Below are positions 46,902-56,590 of a stretch of DNA of 64,000 nt, in pieces. The notes beneath the pieces are model-generated. The model was given only the letters and a program-made list of their open reading frames with translations. It did no database searches and was not told where the DNA came from. Every line of letters starts with the position of its first letter. Position 1 is the first letter of the stretch. The position numbers and the translations under genes are program-made. Source of the stretch: an uncultured Clostridia bacterium (lineage in GTDB: Bacteria; Bacillota; Clostridia; UMGS1883); the NCBI GenBank assembly GCA_934454525.1, contig CAKSFM010000010.1:41292-105291 (forward strand), in the 5' to 3' direction.

Positions 46902-47829
46902 GTCGGTTTTGCTGATTGCCTCCACGCGTGAAGCCGAGGATGATCTTAAGTTTGCCGAAACTGTGATAAGGCGTGTTATGCGAAAGTTCCGGAAACCGCT
47001 GCGGTGCGATTCGCTCACACACATAGTTGTCGGGGAGTGTGTGCGTTCCGAAGCTGCAATGCGCGTTGTTACGGATGAAATACGCGGGCATGATGCAGTG
47101 CTGTGGAATTGCCGCAGCACAAGGGACATCGCCGATCTGGATCAGGTGCGGCATGAGCTGGATTTGTCAGCTCATGTACATTATATTGCCGGGCGGTGTA
47201 TAATCTGCCCGTGCTATGATACTGCTTCGGAAAATAGTACCGAGCTTGCCGAAGGAAAGGTTATGCTTTCTGTTCGGAATGCAGCATTTGCCGCAAAGCT
47301 TGCATGCAAACGTGCTGCCGGGCGGAAAAACCGCCTTGCCGTTTGCACAGATGAGAATATATATAAAACAGATGCACTGCTTGTGCGTGAATTTGAACGC
47401 GCGGTAAGTCTGATGCGTGAGCTGGATGTTGAATGGTTTTCGGCTGATGAAGCAATATGGAAGCATCTTACCGTAACTCCGTTTACGGATGTCATTCTCG
47501 CAGGAATAAGCTGCGGAAGAACACTGTCGCTTCAGCTTGGAGCTTCGGTGCGAAATCCCGGAGGATATGTCTGCTGCGAGGGGGAGGATGTGCGGATATA
47601 CCGTCCGGAGGTATTCCCTTATGCAGAGTACGGAAATGCAAGATTTGCAAGAATAGCTCTCTCTGCTGCGGCTATGCTTGAAAGCGAAGCGGAAGCACCG
47701 TCAGCGGCGCAGTGGCTGCGCCGCTGTGTCGGAATAGCCGATGAGCGCTGCGCGGCAGCAGCAGCGGAAGAATACTGCGGTGAGCTTCTGCGCGCGATTG
47801 ATGACAGAATCAGAAAAAGAAAGGCGTGA
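46894..47829 (+). CDS. Degenerate isopropylmalate/isocitrate-dehydrogenase-like protein
   Basis: A 311-residue protein whose C-terminal half follows the IMDH/IDH fold: VRNAAFAAKLACKRAAGRKN, CTDENIYKTDALLVREFERA, WFSADEAIWK, FTDVILAGISCGRTLSLQLG and a helix ARIALSAAAMLES near the end. The catalytic Lys of the family (DKAN) is Glu154 (DENI), and the metal-binding GDILSD is CGRTLSL, so it should not be active as a dehydrogenase. It may have become a binding or regulatory protein. GTG 46894 has GGGGAGA upstream and overlaps the clp stop. Confidence 0.55.
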   Translation: MSKSVLLIASTREAEDDLKFAETVIRRVMRKFRKPLRCDSLTHIVVGECVRSEAAMRVVTDEIRGHDAVLWNCRSTRDIADLDQVRHELDLSAHVHYIAGRCIICPCYDTASENSTELAEGKVMLSVRNAAFAAKLACKRAAGRKNRLAVCTDENIYKTDALLVREFERAVSLMRELDVEWFSADEAIWKHLTVTPFTDVILAGISCGRTLSLQLGASVRNPGGYVCCEGEDVRIYRPEVFPYAEYGNARFARIALSAAAMLESEAEAPSAAQWLRRCVGIADERCAAAAAEEYCGELLRAIDDRIRKRKA

Positions 47830-47835
47830 TGCGGC

Positions 47836-48663
47836 TTGAAAATAGAATTAAACGATTTCATTCCGCGCCATACTTTTGACTGCGGACAGTGTTTTCGGTG
47901 GAATCAGGAGTCTGACGGAAGTTACATGGGTGTTGCCGGAGGCAGGGCGGTGAAAATATCGTCTGACGGGGCGAACATTGAGCTCAGCGGCTGTTCGGAG
48001 GAAGACTATGCTGATTTCTGGGAAAAATATCTTGACGTAAGGCGTGATTACGGGAAAATCAAAAAAGCGGTTTCCGTAAACGACACTATGCGCCGCGCGG
48101 TGGAGTATGGCGGAGGAATCAGAATTCTGCGCCAGGAATTTTTTGAAACACTTATATCATTTATAATATCGCAGCGCAGCTCAATTCCGAAAATCCGTTC
48201 ATGCGTGGAAAAACTTTGCACATTGTACGGAAAGGAAATAAGCTTCGGCGGAAAAACGCTTCACGCATTTCCGTCAGCGGAAACTTTGGCGCGCCTTTCC
48301 GAGGCGGATTTCCGCGCAATCGGCGTCGGTTATCGTGCGCCGTACATACTTTCCGCGGCGCAAAAGGTTGCCGGCGGAGAAATATCGGGGAGCGAGCTTG
48401 AAAACTGCGAAACGGGCAAAGCGCGCGAACTGCTTCTTAAACTGTACGGCGTCGGCGACAAGGTCTGCGACTGTGTGCTTTTGTTCTCGCTCGGAAAGTA
48501 TGATCTGTTCCCGTCAGACGTGTGGATAAAACGCGTTATGGCAGAACAGTTTTCAGCAAACGATGCGAAGCACACCGGTGAAGAAACATTCGGCGCATAC
48601 AGCGGATTTGCCCAGCAATACCTGTTTTACTGGAGAAAATATGCCGAAAGCAGAAAAATATAA
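47836..48663 (+). CDS. ogg: 8-oxoguanine DNA glycosylase
   Basis: A 275-residue HhH-GPD glycosylase of the OGG1 type: N-terminal domain with FDCGQCFRWNQ, FETLISFIISQRSSIPKIRS, the helix-hairpin-helix YGVGDKVCDCVLLFS with catalytic Lys209, and PSDVWIKRVM with Asp228. It removes 8-oxoguanine opposite C. A TTG start at 47836 follows the previous stop by six bases; the ribosome site (AAAGGCG) is weak. Confidence 0.92.
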   Translation: MKIELNDFIPRHTFDCGQCFRWNQESDGSYMGVAGGRAVKISSDGANIELSGCSEEDYADFWEKYLDVRRDYGKIKKAVSVNDTMRRAVEYGGGIRILRQEFFETLISFIISQRSSIPKIRSCVEKLCTLYGKEISFGGKTLHAFPSAETLARLSEADFRAIGVGYRAPYILSAAQKVAGGEISGSELENCETGKARELLLKLYGVGDKVCDCVLLFSLGKYDLFPSDVWIKRVMAEQFSANDAKHTGEETFGAYSGFAQQYLFYWRKYAESRKI

Positions 48664-48681
48664 TGGATTGGAAGAAATAGA

Positions 48682-50082
48682 TTGTCAGAGCAGAATGTAC
48701 ACATTGACGGCGCGGAAATAGCGCGCCAGAGCGAAATAATGGAGCTTGTGAAAAAAAGCGGCGGCAAGCGTTTTGCGTTGGTGGAGACATACGGCTGCCA
48801 GCAAAACGTGAACGACTCGCAGCGGCTGACAGGTATGCTGGAGCAAATGGGTTATGAAATGACTGAGGATCGCGAAAAAGCAGATGTCATCATATTCAAT
48901 ACCTGTGCCGTGCGCGAAAATGCCGAGGACAGAGTTTTCGGAAATCTCGGTGCGCTCAAGCATTTAAAGGAGCGCCGTCCGGGTATGATAATCGCTGTCT
49001 GCGGCTGCATGGTTCAGCAGGAGCAGATTGCGGCGCGCATAAAGGCGAAGTACCGCCATGTTGATCTGATATTCGGAACTCATGCACTGTGGCGGTTTCC
49101 CGAGCTTTTGATGCAGGCACTTCAGCACAGCGAGCGGATTCTTGACATCGGCGGAAGCGGCAGCATTGCCGAGGGACTTCCGGTCAAGCATGACGGCGGC
49201 AGCCGCGCTTTCGTGTCGGTCATGTACGGCTGCAATAATTTTTGTTCGTACTGCATTGTTCCATATGTGCGCGGAAGAGAACGGAGCCGTGCGGCGGAGG
49301 ATATTCTCTGCGAGGTGAGAAGTCTTGCGGAAAACGGAGTCAGAGAAGTTATGCTTCTCGGTCAGAACGTCAATTCCTACGGACTTGACCGCGGCGAGGG
49401 AGACGCATTTGCAAAGCTTCTTGAAAGCGTCTGCACGGTGGACGGAATAGAACGGATTCGTTTTATGTCGAGCCACCCGAAGGATATTTCGGAAAGACTG
49501 CTTTATACCATGGCGCAGCAGGAAAAGATATGCAAGCAGCTGCATTTGCCGCTTCAGTCGGGCAGCGACAAGGTTCTTGCCGACATGAACAGGCGTTATA
49601 CCGCTGAGCAGTATATGAAAACGGTTAAAAAAGCGCGGGAGCTTATGCCCGACATCGCGCTGACCACCGATATAATCGTCGGCTTTCCGACAGAAACTGA
49701 GGCAGATTTCGAAAAAACCGAGGAAATCCTGTCCGCGGCACGGTTTGACAGCATATTTTCATTTATATATTCCAAAAGAACGGGAACGCGTGCGGCAAAG
49801 CTTGAGCCGTGCGCATCGGAGGAGGAAATCAACGCAAGGTTTCGCCGCATGCTTGATTTGCAGAATAAGATAAGCTTTGAGCGGAACAAGCGGCATGAGG
49901 GGAAAACAGAGCTCGTTCTGGTTGAAGGACCGAGCAAGAATGATCCCGATATGATGACGGGGCGGAATTATGCGAATAAGATAGTAAATTTCAAGGGAAC
50001 GCCCGATTTGGCAGGGCAGATAATTCCCGTAAAAATAACGCGCGCTCAGACGTGGGTTCTCTGCGGAGAGCTTGAGCGCTGA
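48682..50082 (+). CDS. miaB: tRNA-2-methylthio-N6-dimethylallyladenosine synthase MiaB
   Basis: A 466-residue methylthiotransferase: N-terminal UPF0004 domain (VETYGCQQNVNDSQR, FNTCAVRENAEDRVFGNLG), radical SAM cluster YGCNNFCSYCIVPYVRGRE, LPLQSGSDKVLADMNRRY and a C-terminal TRAM domain. It adds the methylthio group to i6A37. MiaA, which makes i6A, is encoded downstream. A TTG start at 48682 has GGAAGAAA upstream. Confidence 0.96.
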   Translation: MSEQNVHIDGAEIARQSEIMELVKKSGGKRFALVETYGCQQNVNDSQRLTGMLEQMGYEMTEDREKADVIIFNTCAVRENAEDRVFGNLGALKHLKERRPGMIIAVCGCMVQQEQIAARIKAKYRHVDLIFGTHALWRFPELLMQALQHSERILDIGGSGSIAEGLPVKHDGGSRAFVSVMYGCNNFCSYCIVPYVRGRERSRAAEDILCEVRSLAENGVREVMLLGQNVNSYGLDRGEGDAFAKLLESVCTVDGIERIRFMSSHPKDISERLLYTMAQQEKICKQLHLPLQSGSDKVLADMNRRYTAEQYMKTVKKARELMPDIALTTDIIVGFPTETEADFEKTEEILSAARFDSIFSFIYSKRTGTRAAKLEPCASEEEINARFRRMLDLQNKISFERNKRHEGKTELVLVEGPSKNDPDMMTGRNYANKIVNFKGTPDLAGQIIPVKITRAQTWVLCGELER

Positions 50083-50100
50083 AACTGAAAGGAGAAAATC

Positions 50101-50490
50101 ATGGCTGATATTTATGAAAAGGCAAAGGAGCTGGGCGAGGCGATTATCGAAAGCGAGGAATACAAAACGCTGAAAACCGCCGAGCGCGAGCAGGAGGAGG
50201 ACGCGGAAGCACTCCGGCTTTTGCAGGAATATAGCGCTGTCCGCACAAAGCTTGCCGATGAGATAAACAAGGGCGAGATCGGCGAGGAGCGAATGAAAGA
50301 AATCCGCGCCGAGCTTGAAGCGGCATACGAAAAAATGATGGAAAACGGGCATATCTCCGCGTATATAGCTGCACAGAGAACCTTTCAGGAGGTTATTGAC
50401 AGAATGAACGGAATTATATCATTCCATATAACCGGAAAAATGCCCGGCAGCTGCAGCGGAAGCTGCGCGAGCTGCGGAGGATGCCATTAA
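50101..50490 (+). CDS. ylbF: YlbF/YmcA-family protein
   Basis: A 129-residue helical protein (IYEKAKELGEAIIESEEYKT, ALRLLQEYSAVRTKLADEIN) with a Cys-rich end (GSCSGSCASCGGCH). YlbF, YmcA and YaaT form an Fe/S complex in Bacillus that affects RNase Y and development; the terminal cysteines fit the cluster-binding end. AAAGGAG precedes the ATG. Confidence 0.85.
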   Translation: MADIYEKAKELGEAIIESEEYKTLKTAEREQEEDAEALRLLQEYSAVRTKLADEINKGEIGEERMKEIRAELEAAYEKMMENGHISAYIAAQRTFQEVIDRMNGIISFHITGKMPGSCSGSCASCGGCH

Positions 50491-50507
50491 AGAAAGGATG
50501 GAGTGCC

Positions 50508-53090
50508 GTGGCTGAGCTTACTCCAATGATGAAACAATATCTGAGCGTGAAAAAGGAATGTGCCGACTGTATTCTGATGTTCAGGCTCGGAGATTTTTAC
50601 GAAATGTTTTTTGAGGATGCGATTCTTGCCTCCAAGGAACTTGAAATAACGCTGACCGGGCGCGACTGCGGACAGGAGGAGCGCGCTCCGATGTGCGGCG
50701 TTCCTTTTCATGCGGCAGATTCGTACATAGCGCGCCTTGTTGCAAAGGGGCATAAGGTTGCTATCTGCGAGCAGATGGAAGATCCGAAAACGGCAAAAGG
50801 GATAGTAAAGCGCGGTATAGTCCGCGTGGTCACTCCCGGAACGATTCTGGATGATTCGCTGCTTGACGCGCGCAAAACCAACTATATGGCAAGTATTTGC
50901 CGCGAGGGAAGTGACTGCGCCGTAACCTTTGCGGATGTTTCAACGGGCGAAATGCTCGGAACGGTTCTTCAGGGAGATGTTGAGTGTGACAAGCTTTTAA
51001 GCGAACTGTCGCGCTTTGCGCCGGTTGAAATTGCAATCGGCGGCAGCGGAGGAAAAAACCGCCGTATTGATGAATATATCAAAAGCCGCACTTCAGCGCT
51101 CGCGTTTTTCTACAATGCTGACGATGTGAAAAAGGACGCGCGCGAAAAGGTTTCAATGCAGCTGAAAAACAGCTCCGATATTGCCGATCCGCTTTTGCTG
51201 ACTTCAACTGCGGCGCTGATTGATTATCTGCTCGAAACGCAGAAAGCACAGCTGACGCATATAAGAGAAATTAATATATATACATCGCAGGAATTTGTTG
51301 ACCTTGACACCTCGTGCCAGCGCAATCTTGAGCTTGTTGAAACCATGCGCGACAAGAGCCGCCGCGGCAGTCTTCTGTGGGTGCTTGATAATACAAAAAC
51401 GTCAATCGGAGCAAGAATGTTAAAGCAGTGGATTCTGCGCCCGCTTGTGAATGCGGCTGCAATCAGCAACCGGCTTTGCAGCGTGGAGGAGCTTGTAAAT
51501 AATCTTGAATGGCGCGATGAATTGGGTGAAGCTCTCTGCGGCATAAATGATATTGAGCGGATTATGAGCCGCGTGTCGCTCGGAACGGCGAACGCGCGTG
51601 ACCTTGCCGCACTGCGCAGCTCATTTTCAAGACTGCCGTACATTTCAAAGCTTTTGGCGCGTGCGCGGAGCGTACTTTTGTCAACGCAGGCGGCTTCGCT
51701 TGACACGCTTGATGATCTGCATGACCTGCTTGAAAGGGGAATCACGGAGGAACCGCCCATATCATTGCGTGACGGCGGTCTTATCCGCGAGGGCTTCAAT
51801 GAGGAAATTGACAAGCTCCGCAGTGCCGCAACGGACGGCAGAAGCTATATCACGGGTCTTGAAGCGCGCGAAAAGGAGCGCACGGGAATCAAGAATCTGA
51901 AAGTCAAGTTCAATAAGGTTTTCGGATATTTTATCGAAGTATCGGCTTCGCAGCTTTCAAAGATTCCCGATGATTATATAAGAAAGCAGACGATAACAAA
52001 CGGCGAACGTTACATAACGGCAGAGCTTAAGGAGATTGAAAACACGGTAATCGGTGCGGGCGAGCGGCTTGTGCAGCTCGAATATGATGAATTTGTAAAA
52101 ATTCGCCGCCGCGTATGCGATGAAATGGAACGCATTTCGAAAACGGCTCACGCAATAGGCATGACGGATGTGCTTTATTCGCTTGCCGAAGCCGCTGTAA
52201 AAAATAACTATACCAAACCGCAGATAACCGTTTCCGACCGCCTTGAAATCAAGGGCGGCAGGCATCCGGTGGTTGAAAAAATGCTTCGCGACAGTCTTTT
52301 TGTTCCGAACGACACGCTGCTTGACTGCAAGGAGAACTGCGCTGCAATCATAACCGGACCGAACATGGCAGGCAAGTCAACGTATATGCGGCAGACGGCG
52401 CTCATCGCACTGATGGCGCAGATCGGATCGTTCGTTCCGGCGGACAGCTGCGAATGTGGGATAATCGACAAAATATTCACGAGAATAGGCGCGTCTGATG
52501 ACCTTGCCTCGGGGCAGAGCACATTTATGCTCGAAATGAATGAGGTCAGCTATATTCTTAAAAACGCAACAAAAAAAAGCCTTTGCATACTTGATGAAAT
52601 CGGGCGGGGAACAAGCACCTTTGACGGACTTTCAATTGCATGGGCGGTTATTGAACATATTGTTAAGCATATCGGTGCGAAAACGCTTTTTGCTACGCAC
52701 TATCATGAGCTGACTGCGCTTGAGGGCGAGGTTTTCGGAATTGTTAATTACAACACCGCCTGCAAAAAGCGCGGTGATGATATAACCTTTCTCCGCAAAA
52801 TTGTGCGCGGCGGCACGGATGACAGCTTCGGTATTGAGGTTGCAAAGCTTGCCGGTGTTCCGGAAAGCGTTGTAAAGCGCGCAAAAAGCGTTCTCAGGAG
52901 CGTTGAAAAGGGTGAGTCGGCGCAGGTTCAGGGTAAAAAAATAGCCGAACAAGCGGAAGAAAGCACACAGGTTGACTTCATGAGCATGGAATCAAATGCC
53001 GTGACTGACGCTCTGCGCGCAGTCGATATAACAACGCTCACACCGATTGAAGCGCTCAACAAGCTGTATGAGCTTCAGAAAATGCTGTAG
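50508..53090 (+). CDS. mutS: DNA mismatch repair protein MutS
   Basis: An 860-residue MutS: mismatch-binding Phe-x-Glu in RLGDFYEMFFEDA, then the connector, clamp and ATPase domains, Walker A GPNMAGKST (617-625), and DEIGRGTSTFDGLSIAWAV. GTG 50508 has AAAGGATGGAG upstream; an in-frame ATG at 50481 lies in the ylbF end. The stop codon TAG (53088-53090) is made partly by the first base of a MITE inserted at its TA. Confidence 0.97.
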   Translation: MAELTPMMKQYLSVKKECADCILMFRLGDFYEMFFEDAILASKELEITLTGRDCGQEERAPMCGVPFHAADSYIARLVAKGHKVAICEQMEDPKTAKGIVKRGIVRVVTPGTILDDSLLDARKTNYMASICREGSDCAVTFADVSTGEMLGTVLQGDVECDKLLSELSRFAPVEIAIGGSGGKNRRIDEYIKSRTSALAFFYNADDVKKDAREKVSMQLKNSSDIADPLLLTSTAALIDYLLETQKAQLTHIREINIYTSQEFVDLDTSCQRNLELVETMRDKSRRGSLLWVLDNTKTSIGARMLKQWILRPLVNAAAISNRLCSVEELVNNLEWRDELGEALCGINDIERIMSRVSLGTANARDLAALRSSFSRLPYISKLLARARSVLLSTQAASLDTLDDLHDLLERGITEEPPISLRDGGLIREGFNEEIDKLRSAATDGRSYITGLEAREKERTGIKNLKVKFNKVFGYFIEVSASQLSKIPDDYIRKQTITNGERYITAELKEIENTVIGAGERLVQLEYDEFVKIRRRVCDEMERISKTAHAIGMTDVLYSLAEAAVKNNYTKPQITVSDRLEIKGGRHPVVEKMLRDSLFVPNDTLLDCKENCAAIITGPNMAGKSTYMRQTALIALMAQIGSFVPADSCECGIIDKIFTRIGASDDLASGQSTFMLEMNEVSYILKNATKKSLCILDEIGRGTSTFDGLSIAWAVIEHIVKHIGAKTLFATHYHELTALEGEVFGIVNYNTACKKRGDDITFLRKIVRGGTDDSFGIEVAKLAGVPESVVKRAKSVLRSVEKGESAQVQGKKIAEQAEESTQVDFMSMESNAVTDALRAVDITTLTPIEALNKLYELQKML

Positions 53091-53365
53091 GCATAAGAGA
53101 TTCGAACCCCATTCGGTTCAAAAAGGCAAATTTTCCGCAATAATGCGTTAAAATGCTCGTTAATAGACAAACTATTAACTGCGCTTTTGCCTTCTCTTGC
53201 AAAAAATTTGCTCTTTTTGAACTCGCAGACCCTATGCGCCGAAAAATTTTTACACAGCTGTTTTTGCAGGGCGCAGCAAGGCTTGACGCCTTGCAAGTCC
53301 CGAAAAGACAGTTGTGCGGAAATTTAACAAGCATAGGGCGTATGTGTTCGAATCTGCTATGCCTA
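53088..53365 (-). mobile_element. MITE-like element, family 1, copy 2, between mutS and mutL
   Basis: A 278-bp copy in inverted orientation to copies 1 and 3. Ends are TAGGCATAAGAGATTCGAAC and, reverse complemented, TAGGCATAGCAGATTCGAAC. Stems are kept with changed bases: CCCTATGC (53230-53237) with GCATAGGG (53331-53338), and CACAGCTGT with ACAGTTGTG. It fills the mutS-mutL gap. A strong GTTCAAAAAG.../...CTTTTTGAAC stem is included. Confidence 0.8.
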
Positions 53366-53368
53366 GAC

Positions 53369-53390
53369 ATAACAGACTCGAATCTGTTAT
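53369..53390. repeat. Isolated terminal-repeat palindrome next to MITE copy 2
   Basis: ATAACAGA-CTCGAA-TCTGTTAT: two MITE ends face to face without the interior, directly after copy 2. Possibly the remnant of a second, deleted element. Confidence 0.5.
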
Positions 53391-53422
53391 TCCCAGACAT
53401 CTGCCTGAAAGGAGGAAATCGC

Positions 53423-55378
53423 ATGGGAAGAATAAATGTCCTTGACAAATTTACTGCGGAAAAAATTGCCGCAGGAGAAGTTGTCGAGCGTCCGGCAAGC
53501 GTCATTAAGGAGCTTGTGGAAAATGCTATCGATGCCGGCGCAAAGTCCGTCACGGTTGAGATTAAGCGCGGCGGCATAACCTATATGCGCGTAACGGATA
53601 ACGGCTGCGGAATGGACAGCGATGATGCAAAAACGGCTTTCCTGCGCCATGCGACGAGCAAAATCAAAACAGCAAGCGATCTTGAAAGCATCGGAACGCT
53701 CGGTTTTCGCGGTGAAGCGCTGTGCAGTATTGCGGCAGTCAGCCGCACGGAGCTTTTCACAAAACCGATTGGCAAAAATGAGGGTACGCATATTGTTATG
53801 GAGGGCGGCGAGGAGGTTAAAAACGAACCTGCCGGCTGCCCTGAGGGAACAACAATTGTTGTCAGAGATATTTTTTACAATACCCCTGCGCGAATGAAAT
53901 TTCTGAAAAAGGACGCGGCAGAGGCTGCCGCCGTTTCGGACGTCTGCAACAAGCAGGCGCTCAGCCATCCGAATGTATCGGTTCGGCTTATCCGTGACGG
54001 CAAGGAGGTTTTGCTCACCCCCGGAGATAACATTCTGAAAAATGCCGTACACTGCGTTTTGGGGCGCGAAGTTGCCGCCGCAATGACGGAGGTTGACTAT
54101 GTTAAGGACGGAGTTGCCGTCCGCGGACTTACGGGACTGAATAATCTGTCGCGCCCGAACAGGCTTATGGAAATATTTTTTGTCAACGGCAGATGCGTTG
54201 CAAACAAAACGCTTTACAACGCACTCGCCGAAGCCTATAAAAATGAGCTGATGATCGGGCGTTTCCCCGTTGCAGTGCTTGATATTGAACTTGATGCGGC
54301 GCAGGTTGACGTTAATGTTCATCCGAGCAAAACCGAGATTAAATTCGCTTTCGAGCGCAGCGTGTATGAAGCGCTTTACTGGGCGGTTAAAAACGCTCTT
54401 GTGAAAGCTTCCGCTCCGCGTGAGATTTATGAGGAAGAACCGGTTAAAAATGCATATAAAATGATAGTTCCCCCGAATCCGCCGCAAGAGCAGCAAACGA
54501 TATTTTCATCCGCACCGAAGCAGAATAAAAGCAAATTTGTTCCGTATACGGTGCAGCCGCAACCGGAAAATGTGCGCCGTGCACCGCTGACGGTGAATGA
54601 AATACGCGAAGCCGTGCAGCCGTACGGCGGAAAACTCCCCGTAAAGCCGGTTGAGGGAAGCGGCGAGGCTGCATATGCAAAACGGGCAGAAAGCTCTTAT
54701 CGGGAAAAAGCGCCGCTGCCGGCAGCAGAGGAATCTGCCGCAGTTGCGGCACAGCCGAAAAAAGAAGATAAACAGGAAAACGCGCCGGCAGCCGCGGCAG
54801 GCACAATTGATGATTTTCGTGTTATCGGACAGCTTTTTTCAACATATATTCTGATTCAGCGCGGAGATGAATTTATTCTGGTTGACCAGCATGCCGCGCA
54901 TGAACGTATACGCTATGAAGAAATCGTGGCAAACGGCTGCAAGTCTGATTCGCAGATGCTTCTGATGCCGATAAGTGTGAATCTGACGCCGCAGGAGCGT
55001 GAAACACTTGCGGAAAACACCGGTTTCCTGGAGGGTCTCGGTTTTGAGGTTGAAGACTTCGGCGGCAGCGGCGTGATCATCCGTTCGCTTCCTGCCGACT
55101 GCGCATACGGCGACGGAGGAGATTTGCTCATAGAAACGCTTGCCGTTTTGGGCGGCGATGAAAAAAGCGAGCTGACGCACCGCCGCGACAAAGCAGTTTA
55201 TACCATTGCGTGCCGCAGCGCAATCAAGGCGAACTGCGACTTTTCGATAAAGGAAATGGAAGCAATATATCGGCGTGTGCTGCAGCTTGAGGGAATTTCA
55301 ACCTGTCCGCACGGCAGACCGATAAGCATAAAATTCACAAAGTACCGGATAGAAAAAATGTTCGGAAGAATTGTCTGA
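53423..55378 (+). CDS. mutL: DNA mismatch repair protein MutL
   Basis: A 651-residue MutL: GHKL ATPase (LDKFTAEKIAAGEVVERPAS, VTDNGCGMDSDDAKTAFLRH, ATSKI, GFRGEALCSIAAVS), a Pro-rich linker (about 350-460) and the C-terminal endonuclease domain with DQHAAHERIRYEE, ACRSAIKA and CPHGRPISI. The metal-binding residues mark an endonuclease-type MutL as in other bacteria without MutH. ATG 53423 has AAGGAGG upstream; an in-frame ORF extending to 53153 runs through the MITE. Confidence 0.96.
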   Translation: MGRINVLDKFTAEKIAAGEVVERPASVIKELVENAIDAGAKSVTVEIKRGGITYMRVTDNGCGMDSDDAKTAFLRHATSKIKTASDLESIGTLGFRGEALCSIAAVSRTELFTKPIGKNEGTHIVMEGGEEVKNEPAGCPEGTTIVVRDIFYNTPARMKFLKKDAAEAAAVSDVCNKQALSHPNVSVRLIRDGKEVLLTPGDNILKNAVHCVLGREVAAAMTEVDYVKDGVAVRGLTGLNNLSRPNRLMEIFFVNGRCVANKTLYNALAEAYKNELMIGRFPVAVLDIELDAAQVDVNVHPSKTEIKFAFERSVYEALYWAVKNALVKASAPREIYEEEPVKNAYKMIVPPNPPQEQQTIFSSAPKQNKSKFVPYTVQPQPENVRRAPLTVNEIREAVQPYGGKLPVKPVEGSGEAAYAKRAESSYREKAPLPAAEESAAVAAQPKKEDKQENAPAAAAGTIDDFRVIGQLFSTYILIQRGDEFILVDQHAAHERIRYEEIVANGCKSDSQMLLMPISVNLTPQERETLAENTGFLEGLGFEVEDFGGSGVIIRSLPADCAYGDGGDLLIETLAVLGGDEKSELTHRRDKAVYTIACRSAIKANCDFSIKEMEAIYRRVLQLEGISTCPHGRPISIKFTKYRIEKMFGRIV

Positions 55379-55386
55379 GGTGCGCC

Positions 55387-56325
55387 ATGAAGGATTTTTT
55401 GATTGCTGTGTGCGGCGCAACGGCTTCCGGAAAAACGGAGCTTGGGATAAGGCTTGCGAAGCGCTTTTCGGGTGAGATTGTTTCGTGCGATTCCATGCAG
55501 ATCTACAAAGGACTTGACATAGGAACGGCAAAGCCGACATATGCCGAGCTTGCGGCAGTGCCGCACCACATGATTGATATTGCCGAACCGACCGAAAGCT
55601 ACAGTGTTAACAGGTTTGTAACCGAAGCCGGAAAAGCGGTGGAGGACATAATGTCGCGCGGGAAAATACCTGTGCTTGTCGGCGGCACGGGGCTTTATAT
55701 GGAAAATATAATTAACAGAACGGAGTTTACCGCTCCTATGCGTGACGAAAGTTACAGTGCCGGCCTTGAACGGTTCGCGCGCGAAAACGGAAACAGCGCT
55801 CTTTTTGAAATGCTGCGCGCCATTGACCCGGTTCAGGCAAAAAAACTGCATGAAAACGATGTAAAGCGCGTTATCCGTTCAATCGAAACATTCCATTTAA
55901 CAGGGAAAACGCGTGCCGAGCTTGATGAAATGAGCAAAAACGGGAAAAAACCTTATAAATGCATATATTTTGCAATTGACATGGAGCGCGAAAAGCTGTA
56001 CAATCGCATTAACGGGCGCGTTGATGAAATGCTCCGCGAAGGTCTTTTGGACGAGCTTAAAAGCCGTGTGCTTCCGCTGCGCGGACAAATGCCCACGGCG
56101 ATGCAGGCGATAGGCTATAAGGAGCTTGCGGAGTATACTGACGGGTTGTGCAGCTATGACGAGGCTGTGCAGCAGCTTAAGAAAAACACCAGGCGGTATG
56201 CCAAGCGCCAGCTGACATGGCTCCGCCACATTGAAAACGTGCATTGGCTGCCCTGCGAAGACGCATTTTCGCAGGCAGTGAAAATAACAGAGGAAAGGAT
56301 CAAACAATATGAAACAGCAGATTAA
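55387..56325 (+). CDS. miaA: tRNA dimethylallyltransferase MiaA
   Basis: A 312-residue MiaA: P-loop CGATASGKTELGIRLAK, VSCDSMQIYKGLDIGTAKPT, PHHMIDI, VGGTGLYMENI and the C-terminal AIGYKELAEY and RRYAKRQLTWLR. It transfers dimethylallyl to A37 of tRNAs reading UNN codons. It overlaps hfq by 17 bases. Confidence 0.97.
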   Translation: MKDFLIAVCGATASGKTELGIRLAKRFSGEIVSCDSMQIYKGLDIGTAKPTYAELAAVPHHMIDIAEPTESYSVNRFVTEAGKAVEDIMSRGKIPVLVGGTGLYMENIINRTEFTAPMRDESYSAGLERFARENGNSALFEMLRAIDPVQAKKLHENDVKRVIRSIETFHLTGKTRAELDEMSKNGKKPYKCIYFAIDMEREKLYNRINGRVDEMLREGLLDELKSRVLPLRGQMPTAMQAIGYKELAEYTDGLCSYDEAVQQLKKNTRRYAKRQLTWLRHIENVHWLPCEDAFSQAVKITEERIKQYETAD

Positions 56326-56554
56326 CTTACAGGATGTATTTTTAAACCGCGTCAGAAAAGACAAAATCGCGATCACGATTTTCCTTGTGAGCGGCTTTCA
56401 GATAAGGGGAACAGTGCTCGGTTTCGACAGCTATACAGTTGTTGTTGACAGCGACGGCAAGCAGGAGGTTGTTTACAAGCACGCTATTTCAACGATTATT
56501 CCTGCCGTTCCGATAAACTTTATTGAAGCGGAAAATGACGAAATGCAGTCTTAA
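56309..56554 (+). CDS. hfq: RNA chaperone Hfq
   Basis: An 81-residue Hfq: QQINLQDVFLNRVRKDKIAI (Sm1), VSGFQIRGTVLGFDSYTVVV and YKHAISTIIPAVPI (Sm2, KH motif). The miaA-hfq order is ancient. Start lies inside the miaA end, with GAAAGGATC upstream. Confidence 0.97.
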   Translation: MKQQINLQDVFLNRVRKDKIAITIFLVSGFQIRGTVLGFDSYTVVVDSDGKQEVVYKHAISTIIPAVPINFIEAENDEMQS

Positions 56555-56590
56555 AATAATCGGATTCAGCGCCGAAAAAGGAAGTGCGGC

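Noticed and set aside
53153..53422. N-terminal extension of MutL by 90 codons
   Set aside because: It reads through the MITE; MutL begins at 53423 with AAGGAGG.
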